DNA from: Pseudomonas izuensis
GTDB taxonomy: Bacteria > Pseudomonadota > Gammaproteobacteria > Pseudomonadales > Pseudomonadaceae
DNA: 64,000 nt
Direction of reading: 5' to 3'
Assembly (NCBI RefSeq): GCF_009861505.1
Contig: NZ_WTFT01000040.1
Span: forward strand, 85,174-149,173
In this document: piece after piece, positions 33,920 through 43,349 of the stretch
Position numbering within the stretch: position 1 is the first letter of the stretch
Layout: each line of letters opens with the position of its first letter
Made by a program: the position numbers and the translations under genes
The notes under the pieces: generated by a model
Told to the model about the DNA's origin: nothing
The model's input: only the letters and a program-made list of their open reading frames with translations
Database searches by the model: none

Positions 33920-34443
33920 TGAGCACGGACCTGCTGCAACGCGGCCAACAGATCAAGCTGGCAGTTTTCGACGTCGACGGCGTTCTCACCGACGGGCGCC
34001 TGTACTTCCTCGAAGACGGCAGCGAATTCAAGACGTTCAACACCCTCGACGGCCAAGGCATCAAAATGCTGATGGCCGCCGGCGTGCAGACCGCCATCAT
34101 CAGCGGCCGCAAGACTCCGGTGGTCGAGCGACGGGCGAAGAACCTCGGCATTCCACATCTGTATCAGGGTCGCGAAGACAAACTGGTGGTGCTCGACGAG
34201 CTTCTTGGCCAACTCAACCTAAGCTATGAACAGGTCGCCTACCTGGGTGACGATTTGCCTGACTTGCCGGTGATTCGCCGCGTGGGACTGGGCATGGCAG
34301 TGGCCAACGCCGCCAGTTTCGTGCGCGAACACGCCCATGGCATTACCCAGGCCCGCGGTGGCGAAGGTGCCGCCCGCGAATTCTGCGAATTGATCCTGCG
34401 CGCCCAGGGCCGCCTCGATGCGGCCAACGCCGCGTACCTGTGA
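33919..34443 (+). CDS. kdsC: Kdo-8-phosphate phosphatase
   Basis: A 174-residue HAD-superfamily C0 phosphatase with no cap domain. The catalytic aspartates are Asp18 and Asp20 (FDVDGVLTDG), and the later Asp pair is in GDDLPDLPV. It releases phosphate from Kdo-8-P. It is coupled to kdsD by a 1-nt overlap and followed by lptC after 7 nt. Confidence 0.96.
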   Translation: MSTDLLQRGQQIKLAVFDVDGVLTDGRLYFLEDGSEFKTFNTLDGQGIKMLMAAGVQTAIISGRKTPVVERRAKNLGIPHLYQGREDKLVVLDELLGQLNLSYEQVAYLGDDLPDLPVIRRVGLGMAVANAASFVREHAHGITQARGGEGAAREFCELILRAQGRLDAANAAYL

Positions 34444-34450
34444 GCCAGAC

Positions 34451-35023
34451 ATGCTGAGCAAAAAGATTCGCAACATCCTGATATTCGGCTGCATCGCGGC
34501 GATTTTCGCCGCGGTCGGCTACTGGAACATCAGCCCGGAACGCTTCCTCGACAAGCCGGTTGCGCAAGTCGACGAAAGCGCGATCGACTATTACGCCACC
34601 AACGCCCATAGCGTGCAGTTCCTGCCGGACGGGAAATTGCAATACGACATGACTTCGGACAAGGTCGAGCACCTCAAAGCCACCGAAGTGACATTGCTGA
34701 CCAACCCCGACCTGAACATATTCCGTGGCACCGAGTTTCCATGGCACGTCCAGAGCGAGAAGGGTGAAGTCAACCCCGACGGCACACAGGTCGAACTGAT
34801 CGATTCTGTACGCATCACGCGTTTCGACGAGAAAAACCGCAAAACCCTGATCACCACCACTCGCATGACGGTGTTCCCGCAGCAGCAATATGCGCAGACC
34901 GAGCAACCCGTTAGAATCGACGGCGCCGGCGGTGTATCGACAGGCATTGGAATGAAAGCGTATTTGAAAGAAAGCAGGATACACCTGCTCTCGAACGTAA
35001 GAGGACAGTATGAGGCTCGTTAA
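34451..35023 (+). CDS. lptC: LPS export protein LptC
   Basis: A 190-residue bitopic inner-membrane protein with an N-terminal anchor (about 8-24) and a periplasmic beta-jellyroll. It passes LPS from LptB2FG to LptA. It overlaps the lptA start by 14 nt, so the two are coupled. The ATG at 34451 fits the anchor; upstream in-frame residues belong to the kdsC end. Confidence 0.94.
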   Translation: MLSKKIRNILIFGCIAAIFAAVGYWNISPERFLDKPVAQVDESAIDYYATNAHSVQFLPDGKLQYDMTSDKVEHLKATEVTLLTNPDLNIFRGTEFPWHVQSEKGEVNPDGTQVELIDSVRITRFDEKNRKTLITTTRMTVFPQQQYAQTEQPVRIDGAGGVSTGIGMKAYLKESRIHLLSNVRGQYEAR

Positions 35024-35558
35024 AACCCTCCCTATTTTGCTCAGTCTGGGCGCAGCACTGGGAAGCGTGAGCGCCTGGGCCCTGCCGAACGATCAAGAGC
35101 AGCCTATCCGCATCCAGGCCGACGATGCCCAGCTGGACGACAAGAATGGCATTGCCACCTACAAAGGTGACGTGATCATTACCCAGGGCTCGATGAAGGT
35201 TACCGGCAACACCGTGACCGTCACCCGCACCCCTGCCGGCGATATCGACGTGATGACTTCAGTGGGCAACCTGGCTTACTTCGAGCAATTGCAAACCCAG
35301 GGTGACACCAAGCCCGTCCAAGGTTGGGGAGTGACGATCCAGTACCACGCCACGCAGAACCGCGTCGTGCTGATTGATCGCGCCAAAGTCATCGACAAGG
35401 ACAACAACACCACCCAAGGCGAGAAAATCGTCTACGACACGGTCAAGAAGCTGGCCAGTGCCGGTCGCGCCACCGGCAGTAAAGTCACCGAGGCGCGTCC
35501 GCGCATCGACATGGTGATCCAGCCGAAAAAGAAAACCGACGAGCAAAAGGCCCAGTAA
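35010..35558 (+). CDS. lptA: LPS transport periplasmic protein LptA
   Basis: A 182-residue OstA-fold protein with a signal peptide (cleavage likely after SVSAWA, about 20-25). It forms the periplasmic bridge for LPS. Conserved region QADDAQLDDKNGIATYKGDV opens the jellyroll. It overlaps lptC and lptB. Confidence 0.95.
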   Translation: MRLVKTLPILLSLGAALGSVSAWALPNDQEQPIRIQADDAQLDDKNGIATYKGDVIITQGSMKVTGNTVTVTRTPAGDIDVMTSVGNLAYFEQLQTQGDTKPVQGWGVTIQYHATQNRVVLIDRAKVIDKDNNTTQGEKIVYDTVKKLASAGRATGSKVTEARPRIDMVIQPKKKTDEQKAQ

Positions 35559-36283
35559 TGGCAACTCTGAAAGCTCAGCATCTGGCCAAGAGCTACAAGA
35601 GCCGCCAGGTCGTGCGTGACGTCAGCCTGTCCATCGACAGCGGTCAGATCGTCGGCCTGCTTGGCCCCAACGGTGCCGGCAAGACCACCTGTTTCTACAT
35701 GATCGTTGGCCTGGTTCAGGCCGATCAGGGCCGCGTGCTGATCGACGACCTGGACGTCAGCCACCAGCCCATGCACGGTCGCGCGAAGGCCGGTATCGGC
35801 TATCTTCCGCAAGAAGCGTCGATCTTCCGCAAACTCTCGGTGGCCGACAACATCATGGCCATCCTCGAGACCCGCAAGGAACTCGACAAGGCCGGTCGTC
35901 GCAAAGAGCTGGAAAGCCTGCTGCAGGAATTCCACATCAGCCACATTCGCGACAACCTTGGCATGAGCCTGTCCGGTGGCGAGCGTCGCCGCGTGGAAAT
36001 TGCCCGTGCACTGGCCACCAATCCAAAATTCATCCTGCTCGACGAACCCTTCGCTGGCGTGGACCCGATTTCGGTGGGCGACATCAAACAGATCATTCAC
36101 CACCTGAAGGCCAAGGGCATTGGCGTCCTGATCACTGACCACAACGTCCGTGAAACCCTGGATATCTGCGAAACCGCCTACATCGTCAACGATGGCCAAC
36201 TGATCGCCGAAGGTGACGCTCATACCATCCTGGCCAACGACCTGGTCAAGGAAGTGTACCTGGGGCATGAGTTCCGCCTGTAA
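35558..36283 (+). CDS. lptB: LPS export ABC ATPase LptB
   Basis: A 241-residue ABC ATPase with Walker A GPNGAGKT (36-43), signature LSGGERRRVEIARAL and Walker B FILLDEPFAGVDP. It powers LPS extraction with LptFG, which are encoded elsewhere. Its start overlaps the lptA stop by one base. Confidence 0.97.
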   Translation: MATLKAQHLAKSYKSRQVVRDVSLSIDSGQIVGLLGPNGAGKTTCFYMIVGLVQADQGRVLIDDLDVSHQPMHGRAKAGIGYLPQEASIFRKLSVADNIMAILETRKELDKAGRRKELESLLQEFHISHIRDNLGMSLSGGERRRVEIARALATNPKFILLDEPFAGVDPISVGDIKQIIHHLKAKGIGVLITDHNVRETLDICETAYIVNDGQLIAEGDAHTILANDLVKEVYLGHEFRL

Positions 36284-36384
36284 GCACTGAGGCGCCTGGC
36301 TAGTCGACCGAGCGCTTGTCTCGATAAAAAATCAACTCTTTTTTATTGTTACGGCGCTCTAGGCAAACACCGCAACTTCGGGCA

Positions 36385-36390
36385 TATAAT
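36385..36390 (+). promoter_or_regulatory. -10 element (TATAAT) upstream of rpoN
   Basis: A perfect TATAAT lies about 80 bp before the rpoN start in the lptB-rpoN spacer. The -35 is not clear. Confidence 0.45.
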
Positions 36391-36467
36391 TTGCTTATGT
36401 TTGGCGCTCCGGCGCCCTGTAGTGGATGGCGCATGTGCGCCGGCGAATAAGGTGTTAAGCCCCTGCC

Positions 36468-37961
36468 ATGAAACCATCGCTAGTCTTGAGAATGGGCCAG
36501 CAGCTGACGATGACACCGCAGCTGCAACAGGCCATCCGTCTGCTCCAATTGTCGACCCTGGACCTGCAACAGGAAATCCAGGAGGCCCTGGAGTCCAATC
36601 CGATGCTCGAACGCCAGGAAGAAGGCGACGACTTCGATAACACTGACCCCTTGGCCGACAACGCCGAACAGAAGCCCAACACCGAGACTCAGGAACCCTC
36701 CTACCAGGAAAGCGCGCCAACCGTTGATAACCTCGACGAAGGCGACTGGAACGAGCGCATCCCCAACGAACTTCCTGTCGACACGGCATGGGAAGACGTT
36801 TACCAGACCAGCGCCAGCAGCCTGCCGAGCAACGATGACGATGAGTGGGATTTCACCACCCGCACATCCGCCGGTGAAAGCCTGCAAAGCCACTTGCTCT
36901 GGCAATTGAACCTGGCGCCGATGTCCGACACCGACCGCCTGATCGCCGTAACCCTGATCGACTGCATCAACAATCAGGGCTATCTGGACGAAACACTCGA
37001 GGAAATACTCGAGGCCTTCGATCCGGAACTGGACATCGAACTGGACGAAATCGAAGCCGTCCTGCACCGCATCCAGCAATTCGAACCTGCCGGCATCGGC
37101 GCCCGCAACCTGGGCGAATGCCTGTTGCTGCAATTGCGCCAGTTGCCGGCCAAGACTCCATGGCTGACCGAGGCCAAGCGCCTGGTGACCGATTTTATCG
37201 ACCTGCTCGGCAGCCGTGACTACAGCCAGTTGATGCGCCGCATGAAGCTCAAGGAAGATGAGTTGCGCCAGGTCATCGAACTGGTTCAGAGCCTCAATCC
37301 GCGTCCCGGCTCGCAGATCGAATCCACCGAAGCCGAATACGTCGTCCCTGACGTGATCGTGCGCAAGGACAATGAGCGCTGGCTGGTGGAGCTGAACCAG
37401 GAGTCGGTGCCACGGCTGCGGGTCAACGCCCAGTACGCCGGCTTCGTGCGCCGCGCCGATACCAGCGCTGATAACACCTTCATGCGCAATCAGTTGCAGG
37501 AGGCCCGCTGGTTCATCAAGAGCCTGCAAAGCCGCAACGAAACCCTGATGAAAGTGGCCACCCAGATCGTCGAGCATCAGCGCGGCTTCCTGGAATATGG
37601 CGACGAAGCCATGAAACCACTGGTCCTGCATGACATCGCTGAAGCGGTCGGCATGCACGAGTCAACGATCTCTCGAGTGACCACACAGAAATTCATGCAT
37701 ACCCCCCGGGGCATCTATGAACTGAAGTACTTTTTCTCCAGTCACGTCAGCACCTCTGAAGGCGGCGAATGCTCGTCCACGGCGATCCGCGCGATCATCA
37801 AAAAACTGGTTGCCGCGGAAAATCAGAAAAAGCCGTTGAGTGACAGCAAGATCGCTGGTTTACTGGAGGCACAAGGCATTCAGGTGGCTCGCCGCACCGT
37901 CGCCAAGTACCGCGAATCCCTCGGGATCGCGCCTTCGAGCGAACGCAAGCGGTTGATGTAG
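36468..37961 (+). CDS. rpoN: RNA polymerase sigma-54 factor
   Basis: A 497-residue sigma-54. Region I is the Gln/Leu-rich QQLTMTPQLQQAIRLLQL (10-27), an acidic region II follows, the core-binding domain and HTH lie in the middle and C-terminal parts, and the RpoN box ARRTVAKYR is at 474-482. It directs transcription of nitrogen, flagellar and carbon-use genes with enhancer-binding activators. It heads the rpoN-hpf-ptsN-rapZ-ptsO cluster. Confidence 0.98.
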   Translation: MKPSLVLRMGQQLTMTPQLQQAIRLLQLSTLDLQQEIQEALESNPMLERQEEGDDFDNTDPLADNAEQKPNTETQEPSYQESAPTVDNLDEGDWNERIPNELPVDTAWEDVYQTSASSLPSNDDDEWDFTTRTSAGESLQSHLLWQLNLAPMSDTDRLIAVTLIDCINNQGYLDETLEEILEAFDPELDIELDEIEAVLHRIQQFEPAGIGARNLGECLLLQLRQLPAKTPWLTEAKRLVTDFIDLLGSRDYSQLMRRMKLKEDELRQVIELVQSLNPRPGSQIESTEAEYVVPDVIVRKDNERWLVELNQESVPRLRVNAQYAGFVRRADTSADNTFMRNQLQEARWFIKSLQSRNETLMKVATQIVEHQRGFLEYGDEAMKPLVLHDIAEAVGMHESTISRVTTQKFMHTPRGIYELKYFFSSHVSTSEGGECSSTAIRAIIKKLVAAENQKKPLSDSKIAGLLEAQGIQVARRTVAKYRESLGIAPSSERKRLM

Positions 37962-38035
37962 AGCCACGCCACAGCGTTCCAGTGGTAGATCATCTGATCT
38001 ACCGCTTTATGCACTGGCAACGAAGGAGAAGCTGT

Positions 38036-38344
38036 ATGCAAGTCAACATCAGTGGACACCAACTGGAAGTGACCGAACCTCTTCGCACCTACATCGGCGA
38101 AAAACTCGAACGATTGGAGCGACATTTCGACAAGATCACCAACGTGCAGGTCACGATGACGGTCGAAAAGCTGAAGCAGAAAATCGAAGCCACGTTGCAT
38201 ATTCCCGGCAATGAAGTGGTCGCCAACGCGGAACATACCGATATGTACGCGGCGATCGACGCACTGACCGACAAGCTGGATAAACAACTCAAAAAGCATA
38301 AGGAAAAGACCCAGAGCCTCCTCCAGGGCGCTACCGGTCGTTAA
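38036..38344 (+). CDS. hpf: Ribosome hibernation promoting factor, short form
   Basis: A 102-residue short HPF (YhbH), binding the 30S subunit to promote 100S dimers in stationary phase together with RMF. A strong AAGGAG site precedes the ATG at 38036. In-frame sequence upstream has no homology. It lies between rpoN and ptsN, the standard order. Confidence 0.95.
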   Translation: MQVNISGHQLEVTEPLRTYIGEKLERLERHFDKITNVQVTMTVEKLKQKIEATLHIPGNEVVANAEHTDMYAAIDALTDKLDKQLKKHKEKTQSLLQGATGR

Positions 38345-38356
38345 CACTCCCAACCC

Positions 38357-38821
38357 ATGATCCGACTTGAAAGCATCCTGACCCCCGGCCGTTCCCTGGT
38401 GAACGTGCCGGGCGGCAGCAAAAAGAAAGCCCTCGAGCAAATTGCCAATCTGATCGCCCGCGAAGTGCCGGGTCTGGAGATGCAAGATGTCTTCGAGGCT
38501 TTGATTGCCCGTGAAAAACTCGGTTCGACCGGTTTTGGCAACGGCATCGCCATCCCCCATTGTCGCCTGAAGGGTTGCATCTCGCCCATCAGTGCCTTGA
38601 TGCACCTTGACGCCCCTATCGATTTCGACGCCATCGATGGCGCACCGGTTGACCTGCTGTTCGTCCTGTTGGTCCCGCAAGCCGCTACCGATGCGCACCT
38701 GGAGCTGTTGCGCCAGATCGCCAGCATGCTCGACCGCAAGGACGTGCGCGACAAACTGCGTAGCGCTCCGAGCAATGAAGCCTTGTATCAGGTTGTCCTG
38801 GACGAGCAAAACGGGCACTAA
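38357..38821 (+). CDS. ptsN: Nitrogen PTS EIIA component
   Basis: A 154-residue EIIA-Ntr (PTS EIIA type 2) with the phospho-accepting His68 (GNGIAIPHCR). It takes phosphate from NPr (PtsO) and regulates potassium, carbon and polyhydroxyalkanoate-related functions rather than transporting sugar. It is 2 nt from rapZ. Confidence 0.97.
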   Translation: MIRLESILTPGRSLVNVPGGSKKKALEQIANLIAREVPGLEMQDVFEALIAREKLGSTGFGNGIAIPHCRLKGCISPISALMHLDAPIDFDAIDGAPVDLLFVLLVPQAATDAHLELLRQIASMLDRKDVRDKLRSAPSNEALYQVVLDEQNGH

Positions 38822-38823
38822 TC

Positions 38824-39681
38824 ATGCGCTTGATCATCGTCAGCGGCCGCTCAGGCTCAGGTAAAAGTACCGCCCTCGATGTGCTTGAGGACAACGGCTA
38901 CTACTGCATCGACAACCTGCCTGCCGGCTTGTTGCCGGAGCTGGCCGAACGTGCGTTGATTCACACTGAGCTGTCACAGCCGCTGGTTGCCGTCTCCATC
39001 GATGCACGCAACCTGCCAAGCCACTTGTCGCGGTTCCCAGAGCTGCTGGAAGAAGTCCGCAGCCGTCACATCCAGTGTGATGTCCTTTACCTGGATGCCG
39101 ACGAAGAAACCCTGCTCAAACGTTTCTCTGAAACCCGCCGTCGCCACCCGCTGAGCAGTGCCAATCGCTCGCTGGCCGAGGCGATCAATGATGAAACGGA
39201 CCTGCTCGGCCCTATCGCCGACCTGGCCGATCTCAAGGTGAACACCACCAACCTGAACCTGTATCAACTGCGCGATACCATCAAGCTACGCCTGTTGAAC
39301 CAGCCGGAACCCGGCACAGCTTTCCTCGTGGAGTCTTTCGGCTTCAAGCGTGGCATGCCGGTCGATGCCGACCTGGTGTTCGATGTGCGCTGCCTGCCCA
39401 ATCCCTACTGGAAACCGGAGTTGCGCGCGCAGTCCGGGCTCGATCAACCAGTTGCCGAATACCTGGCGGCACAGCCGGATGTCGAAGAAATGTTCCAGGA
39501 TATCTCCACCTACCTGCTCAAATGGCTACCCCGCTTTGCTGCCAGCAACCGTGCTTATGTCACCATTGCCATCGGTTGCACCGGCGGACATCACCGCTCT
39601 GTCTACCTGACCGAACGTTTGGGCAAGACCCTGCAGCAATCCCTGAAGAACGTCCAGGTCCGCCACCGCGACCTCAGCTAA
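38824..39681 (+). CDS. rapZ: RNase adapter protein RapZ
   Basis: A 285-residue RapZ with P-loop GRSGSGKS (8-15) and a C-terminal RNA-binding domain (GCTGGHHRSVY). In E. coli it binds GlmZ/GlmY small RNAs and glucosamine 6-phosphate to control glmS; the pseudomonad targets are less clear. It is located between ptsN and ptsO. Confidence 0.95.
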   Translation: MRLIIVSGRSGSGKSTALDVLEDNGYYCIDNLPAGLLPELAERALIHTELSQPLVAVSIDARNLPSHLSRFPELLEEVRSRHIQCDVLYLDADEETLLKRFSETRRRHPLSSANRSLAEAINDETDLLGPIADLADLKVNTTNLNLYQLRDTIKLRLLNQPEPGTAFLVESFGFKRGMPVDADLVFDVRCLPNPYWKPELRAQSGLDQPVAEYLAAQPDVEEMFQDISTYLLKWLPRFAASNRAYVTIAIGCTGGHHRSVYLTERLGKTLQQSLKNVQVRHRDLS

Positions 39682-39696
39682 AGGATTCACATCGCG

Positions 39697-39972
39697 ATGC
39701 CTGCTCTGGAAATCGAAATCATCAACAAACTGGGCCTGCATGCCCGGGCGTCTGCAAAATTCGTCGGGGTCGCCGGTCAATTCAAGGATTGCACGATCAG
39801 GGTAGGACGCACGCCGGAATCCACCGTCGATGGCAAAAGCATCATGGCCATGATGATGCTCGCCGCCGGCAAGGGCACCAAAATCCATCTGAGCACGGAA
39901 GGCGAGCAGGAGCAGGAAGCGATGGATGCGCTGGTGGCCTTGATCAACAACTTCTTCGACGAAGGCGAGTGA
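39697..39972 (+). CDS. ptsO: Phosphocarrier protein NPr
   Basis: A 91-residue HPr-family protein with the active His15 (KLGLHARASAKF) and the regulatory-site region VDGKSIMAMMML (Ser48). It carries phosphate from PtsP (EI-Ntr) to PtsN. It is the last gene of the cluster and is convergent with the ZIP transporter gene, with 8 nt between stops. Confidence 0.96.
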   Translation: MPALEIEIINKLGLHARASAKFVGVAGQFKDCTIRVGRTPESTVDGKSIMAMMMLAAGKGTKIHLSTEGEQEQEAMDALVALINNFFDEGE

Positions 39973-39980
39973 ATGCTCGC

Positions 39981-40874
39981 CTAGGCGAGCGCAGTGTCCA
40001 TCACCATCATCAGACAGAATCCGATCAACAGCCCAAGGCTGGCCAGTTTGTCATGACCGTGTCGACGCGACTCGGGAATGACTTCGTGGGTCACCACCAG
40101 CAACATCGCCCCGGCTGCCAATGCCAGGCCCAAAGGCAACAGCAGTTCGGCCAGGCTCACCAGCCACGCGCACAACAGGGCGAACACCGGCTCGACCAGG
40201 CCTGATGCGGCACCGATCAGGAACGCCTTGAACCGCGACATCCTTGCTCCGGCCAATACCAGGGCAATCACCAGCCCTTCCGGCACATCCTGCAACGCAA
40301 TGCCCATCGCCAGGCTGTCGGCATCAGGCATACCACCACCTGCCGAAACGCCGACGGCCATGCCTTCGGGAATGTTATGGGCAATGATCGCGAACACGAA
40401 CAGCCAGATCCGCGGCGCAATCACCGGATGCTCCACCGTGCCCACGAGCATTTGCGGCGATGCACCGGACACTTTGCGATCCACCAGATACAGACCAAAT
40501 GCGCCGAGCATGATGCCCATACAGATCAGGCCACTGGCCGTCCAAGGGGTCATGCCAAGGCTTTCTGCTGCCGCTATGCCGGGTACGATCAGCGAAAACG
40601 CAGTCGCCGCCAGCATCACGCCAGCACCAAACCCCAACAAAGTATCGCCCAGAGCCTGGGGCATGCGCCGGATCACCAGCACCGGCACCGCACCCAGCGC
40701 AGTGCCGAGGGCGCAGATCGCCCCGCCCTGCAACGCCCGCGACAACCTGGGTTCCAGTTCCAGCCACTCCAGCCCGTGCGCCACCAGCAAGCTCATGCCC
40801 GCCAGCATTAACAGCGATCCAAACGCGTAACGAAACATTCGTCCACTTCCGATCGCCAGTGTTTCAGTGCCCAT
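39981..40874 (-). CDS. ZIP-family metal transporter
   Basis: A 297-residue polytopic ZIP-family permease, probably eight helices. The metal-site motifs are HNIPEGMAVGVSAGG in helix 4 and QDVPEGLVIAL in helix 5, as in GufA/ZupT-type zinc and divalent-metal importers. It lies 29 nt downstream of sodA on the same strand, and might be read through from the iron-regulated operon. Metal specificity is not clear from sequence. Confidence 0.9.
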   Translation of the reverse strand: MGTETLAIGSGRMFRYAFGSLLMLAGMSLLVAHGLEWLELEPRLSRALQGGAICALGTALGAVPVLVIRRMPQALGDTLLGFGAGVMLAATAFSLIVPGIAAAESLGMTPWTASGLICMGIMLGAFGLYLVDRKVSGASPQMLVGTVEHPVIAPRIWLFVFAIIAHNIPEGMAVGVSAGGGMPDADSLAMGIALQDVPEGLVIALVLAGARMSRFKAFLIGAASGLVEPVFALLCAWLVSLAELLLPLGLALAAGAMLLVVTHEVIPESRRHGHDKLASLGLLIGFCLMMVMDTALA

Positions 40875-40903
40875 AGTCAGCCTTGGATTGTTTTTATGAA
40901 GAC

Positions 40904-41515
40904 TTAAATCAGTGCAGCCTGATAGCGCGCAGCAACTTCAGGCCAGTTGATCACGTTGTAGAACGCACTGATGTATTCCGGGCGGCGGTTCTGATACTGC
41001 AGGTAATAGGCGTGCTCCCAGACATCCAGGCCGAGGATCGGCGTATTGCCGCTCATCAATGGGCTGTCCTGGTTACCGCTGCTTTCCACCACCAGAGTCT
41101 TTAGCGGCGTCACGCTCAACCAGGCCCAACCACTGCCGAAACGGGTCAGCGCCGCTTTGGTGAAGGCATCCTTGAAGCTGTCGAGACCACCCAGTTGCTC
41201 ATCGATGGCGTTGGCCAGTGCACCTTCAGGCTTGCCACCGCCATGGGGCGCCATGACTTCCCAGAACAACGAATGATTGGCGTGACCACCGCCCTGATTG
41301 ATCACTGCCGCACGGAGTTTTTCCGGCAGTTGCTGCACGGCGGCCACCAGTTTTTCCACCGGCCACTCGGCAAACTCAGTGCCTTCGACCGCGGCGTTCA
41401 GGTTGTTGATGTAGGTCTGGTGATGCCTGGTGTAGTGAATCTCCATGGTCTGCGCATCGATGTGCGGTTCCAGGGCGTCATAGGCGTACGGCAAAACAGG
41501 CAAGGTAAAAGCCAT
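40904..41515 (-). CDS. sodA: Superoxide dismutase, Mn-type SodA
   Basis: A 203-residue Fe/Mn superoxide dismutase. Metal ligands are His27, His81 (GGHANHSLFW), Asp164 and His168 (DVWEHAYYLQY). GGGHANHS and the gene context point to the manganese form, which pseudomonads make when iron is short. The ATG at 41515 follows the orfX stop closely. It is the last gene of the fagA-fumC-orfX-sodA operon. Confidence 0.95.
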   Translation of the reverse strand: MAFTLPVLPYAYDALEPHIDAQTMEIHYTRHHQTYINNLNAAVEGTEFAEWPVEKLVAAVQQLPEKLRAAVINQGGGHANHSLFWEVMAPHGGGKPEGALANAIDEQLGGLDSFKDAFTKAALTRFGSGWAWLSVTPLKTLVVESSGNQDSPLMSGNTPILGLDVWEHAYYLQYQNRRPEYISAFYNVINWPEVAARYQAALI

Positions 41516-41516
41516 T

Positions 41517-41945
41517 TCAATGAACTCCATGTGGTTGGGGCGCAGGCGTGGCGGCATCGATGTGCAGCAAGCGATGGGTGCGCGGGTACTCGCCATGTTC
41601 GCTGATGAAATTCAGCAGCTCGACGTAGGTTTTGCTGCTCTGGCGCAACGCAGCTTCACGCAAGGCTTGCGGCAGCCGCGGATCCTGCATGACCTGCAAC
41701 AGCCGCTGGTGAATCGCGCACAGGTACTCGGCGCTCTCCTCCGGCTGGTTCAAACGCAAATGCAGGTCTGCCAGGTTGTGATGGGAAATCACGCAGGCCG
41801 CCACCGCTTCATCGGCATCCGCCCAGCGCTCGAACAACACTTGGGCCAGGGCCAATGCCTGCAAGTAAGCCTCGCGAGCATCGACCAGTTCACCCAACAT
41901 GAAAAAGCGGTTGGCTCTTTCGATCGTGCGTTTCCAGTGCTCCAT
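41517..41945 (-). CDS. Conserved protein OrfX of the fumC-sodA operon
   Basis: A 142-residue, helix-rich protein with a TPR-like pattern (REAYLQALALAQ, NLADLHLRL). It is known as orfX between fumC and sodA in Pseudomonas aeruginosa, where its role is undefined. It is 1 nt from sodA and 27 nt from fumC, so it is transcribed with them under iron limitation. Confidence 0.88.
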   Translation of the reverse strand: MEHWKRTIERANRFFMLGELVDAREAYLQALALAQVLFERWADADEAVAACVISHHNLADLHLRLNQPEESAEYLCAIHQRLLQVMQDPRLPQALREAALRQSSKTYVELLNFISEHGEYPRTHRLLHIDAATPAPQPHGVH

Positions 41946-41972
41946 GGTGAACCTCCAAAGCGGTGGTGGTAT

Positions 41973-43349
41973 TTACACGCCGCCAGCGGTGAGTTTTTCC
42001 GGGTTAAGCAGCTCTTCCAGCTGGCTGCGCGACAGGTCGGTATGTTCCAGGGCGACATCGATCACGGGCCGGCCTTGCTGATAAGCCTTCTTGGCGATTT
42101 CCGCAGCCTTCTGGTAGCCAATGATCGGGTTGAGTGCGGTCACCAGAATCGGGTTACGCGACAACGCTTCCTTGAGCCGTGCGTCGTTGACCTTGAAGCT
42201 GGCGATAGCCTTTTCACCGAGCAGACGGCTGGCATTGGCCAGCAATTCGATGCTGCTGAGCAGGTTCTGGGCGACGATCGGCAGCATGACGTTCAGCTCG
42301 AAATTGCCCGACTGCCCGGCGATGGTAATGACGGTGTCGTTGCCGATGACTTGAGCCGCCACCATGGCGGTGGCTTCAGGAATCACCGGGTTGACCTTGC
42401 CCGGCATGATCGAAGAGCCCGGTTGCAAGGCTTCGAGTTCGATTTCACCCAGGCCGGCCAACGGTCCGGAATTCATCCAGCGCAGGTCGTTGGCGATTTT
42501 CATCAGCGATACGGCAGTCGCCTTGAGTTGCCCGGAGACAGCGACGGCGGTGTCCTGGGAACCGATCAGCGCAAACAGATCCACACCCGGCGTGAATTGA
42601 ACCTGGGTCAGTTTGCTCAGCTGCTGGCTGAACCGCGCGGCGAACTCGGGATGCGCATTGACCCCGGTGCCCACCGCCGTGCCACCCTGGGCCAGGGATT
42701 GCAGGCTTGGCTGCAAATCCTGCAGATGACCGATGTTGGCCTTGAGCTGCTGCGCCCAACCGTTGAGCACCTGGCTCATGCGCACCGGCATTGCATCCAT
42801 CAGGTGGGTACGCCCGGTTTTGACATAGTGATGCACCTGCCCGGCCTTGCGCTCGATCACCTGCACCAGCCCGGTCAACGCCGGCAGCAGCTGTTCATGC
42901 AGCGCCAGCGCCGCACTGACGTGGATGGTGGTCGGAATGATGTCGTTGCTGCTTTGGCCGCAGTTGACGTGATCGTTGGGATTCACCGGTTCGCCGAGCA
43001 AACGGCTGGCCAGCGTGGCGATCACTTCGTTGGCGTTCATGTTGGAACTGGTGCCGGAGCCCGTCTGGAAGATATCCACAGGGAAGTGCTGCATGAAATC
43101 GCCTTCAAGCAGACCTTGCGTTGCATCGACGATGGCTTTGCCCTGGGATTCGCTGATCTGCTTGAGCTCGATGTTGGCGCGGGCGGCCGCGGCCTTGGCC
43201 AGGATCAGCGCGCGAATGAACTGCACCGGCATCGGTTTGCCGCTGATCGGGAAGTTATCCACCGCACGTTGCGTCTGCGCGCCGTAGAGGGCATCTACCG
43301 GGACCTGTAGTTCACCCATGCTGTCGCGCTCAATACGTGTCTTGGTCAT
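41973..43349 (-). CDS. fumC: Fumarate hydratase, class II
   Basis: A 458-residue iron-independent fumarase with the superfamily signature GSSIMPGKVNP. Class II enzymes have no iron-sulfur cluster, so they replace the class I enzyme when iron is scarce or oxidative stress is high. The start ATG lies inside the end of fagA (20-nt overlap), showing coupling. Confidence 0.96.
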   Translation of the reverse strand: MTKTRIERDSMGELQVPVDALYGAQTQRAVDNFPISGKPMPVQFIRALILAKAAAARANIELKQISESQGKAIVDATQGLLEGDFMQHFPVDIFQTGSGTSSNMNANEVIATLASRLLGEPVNPNDHVNCGQSSNDIIPTTIHVSAALALHEQLLPALTGLVQVIERKAGQVHHYVKTGRTHLMDAMPVRMSQVLNGWAQQLKANIGHLQDLQPSLQSLAQGGTAVGTGVNAHPEFAARFSQQLSKLTQVQFTPGVDLFALIGSQDTAVAVSGQLKATAVSLMKIANDLRWMNSGPLAGLGEIELEALQPGSSIMPGKVNPVIPEATAMVAAQVIGNDTVITIAGQSGNFELNVMLPIVAQNLLSSIELLANASRLLGEKAIASFKVNDARLKEALSRNPILVTALNPIIGYQKAAEIAKKAYQQGRPVIDVALEHTDLSRSQLEELLNPEKLTAGGV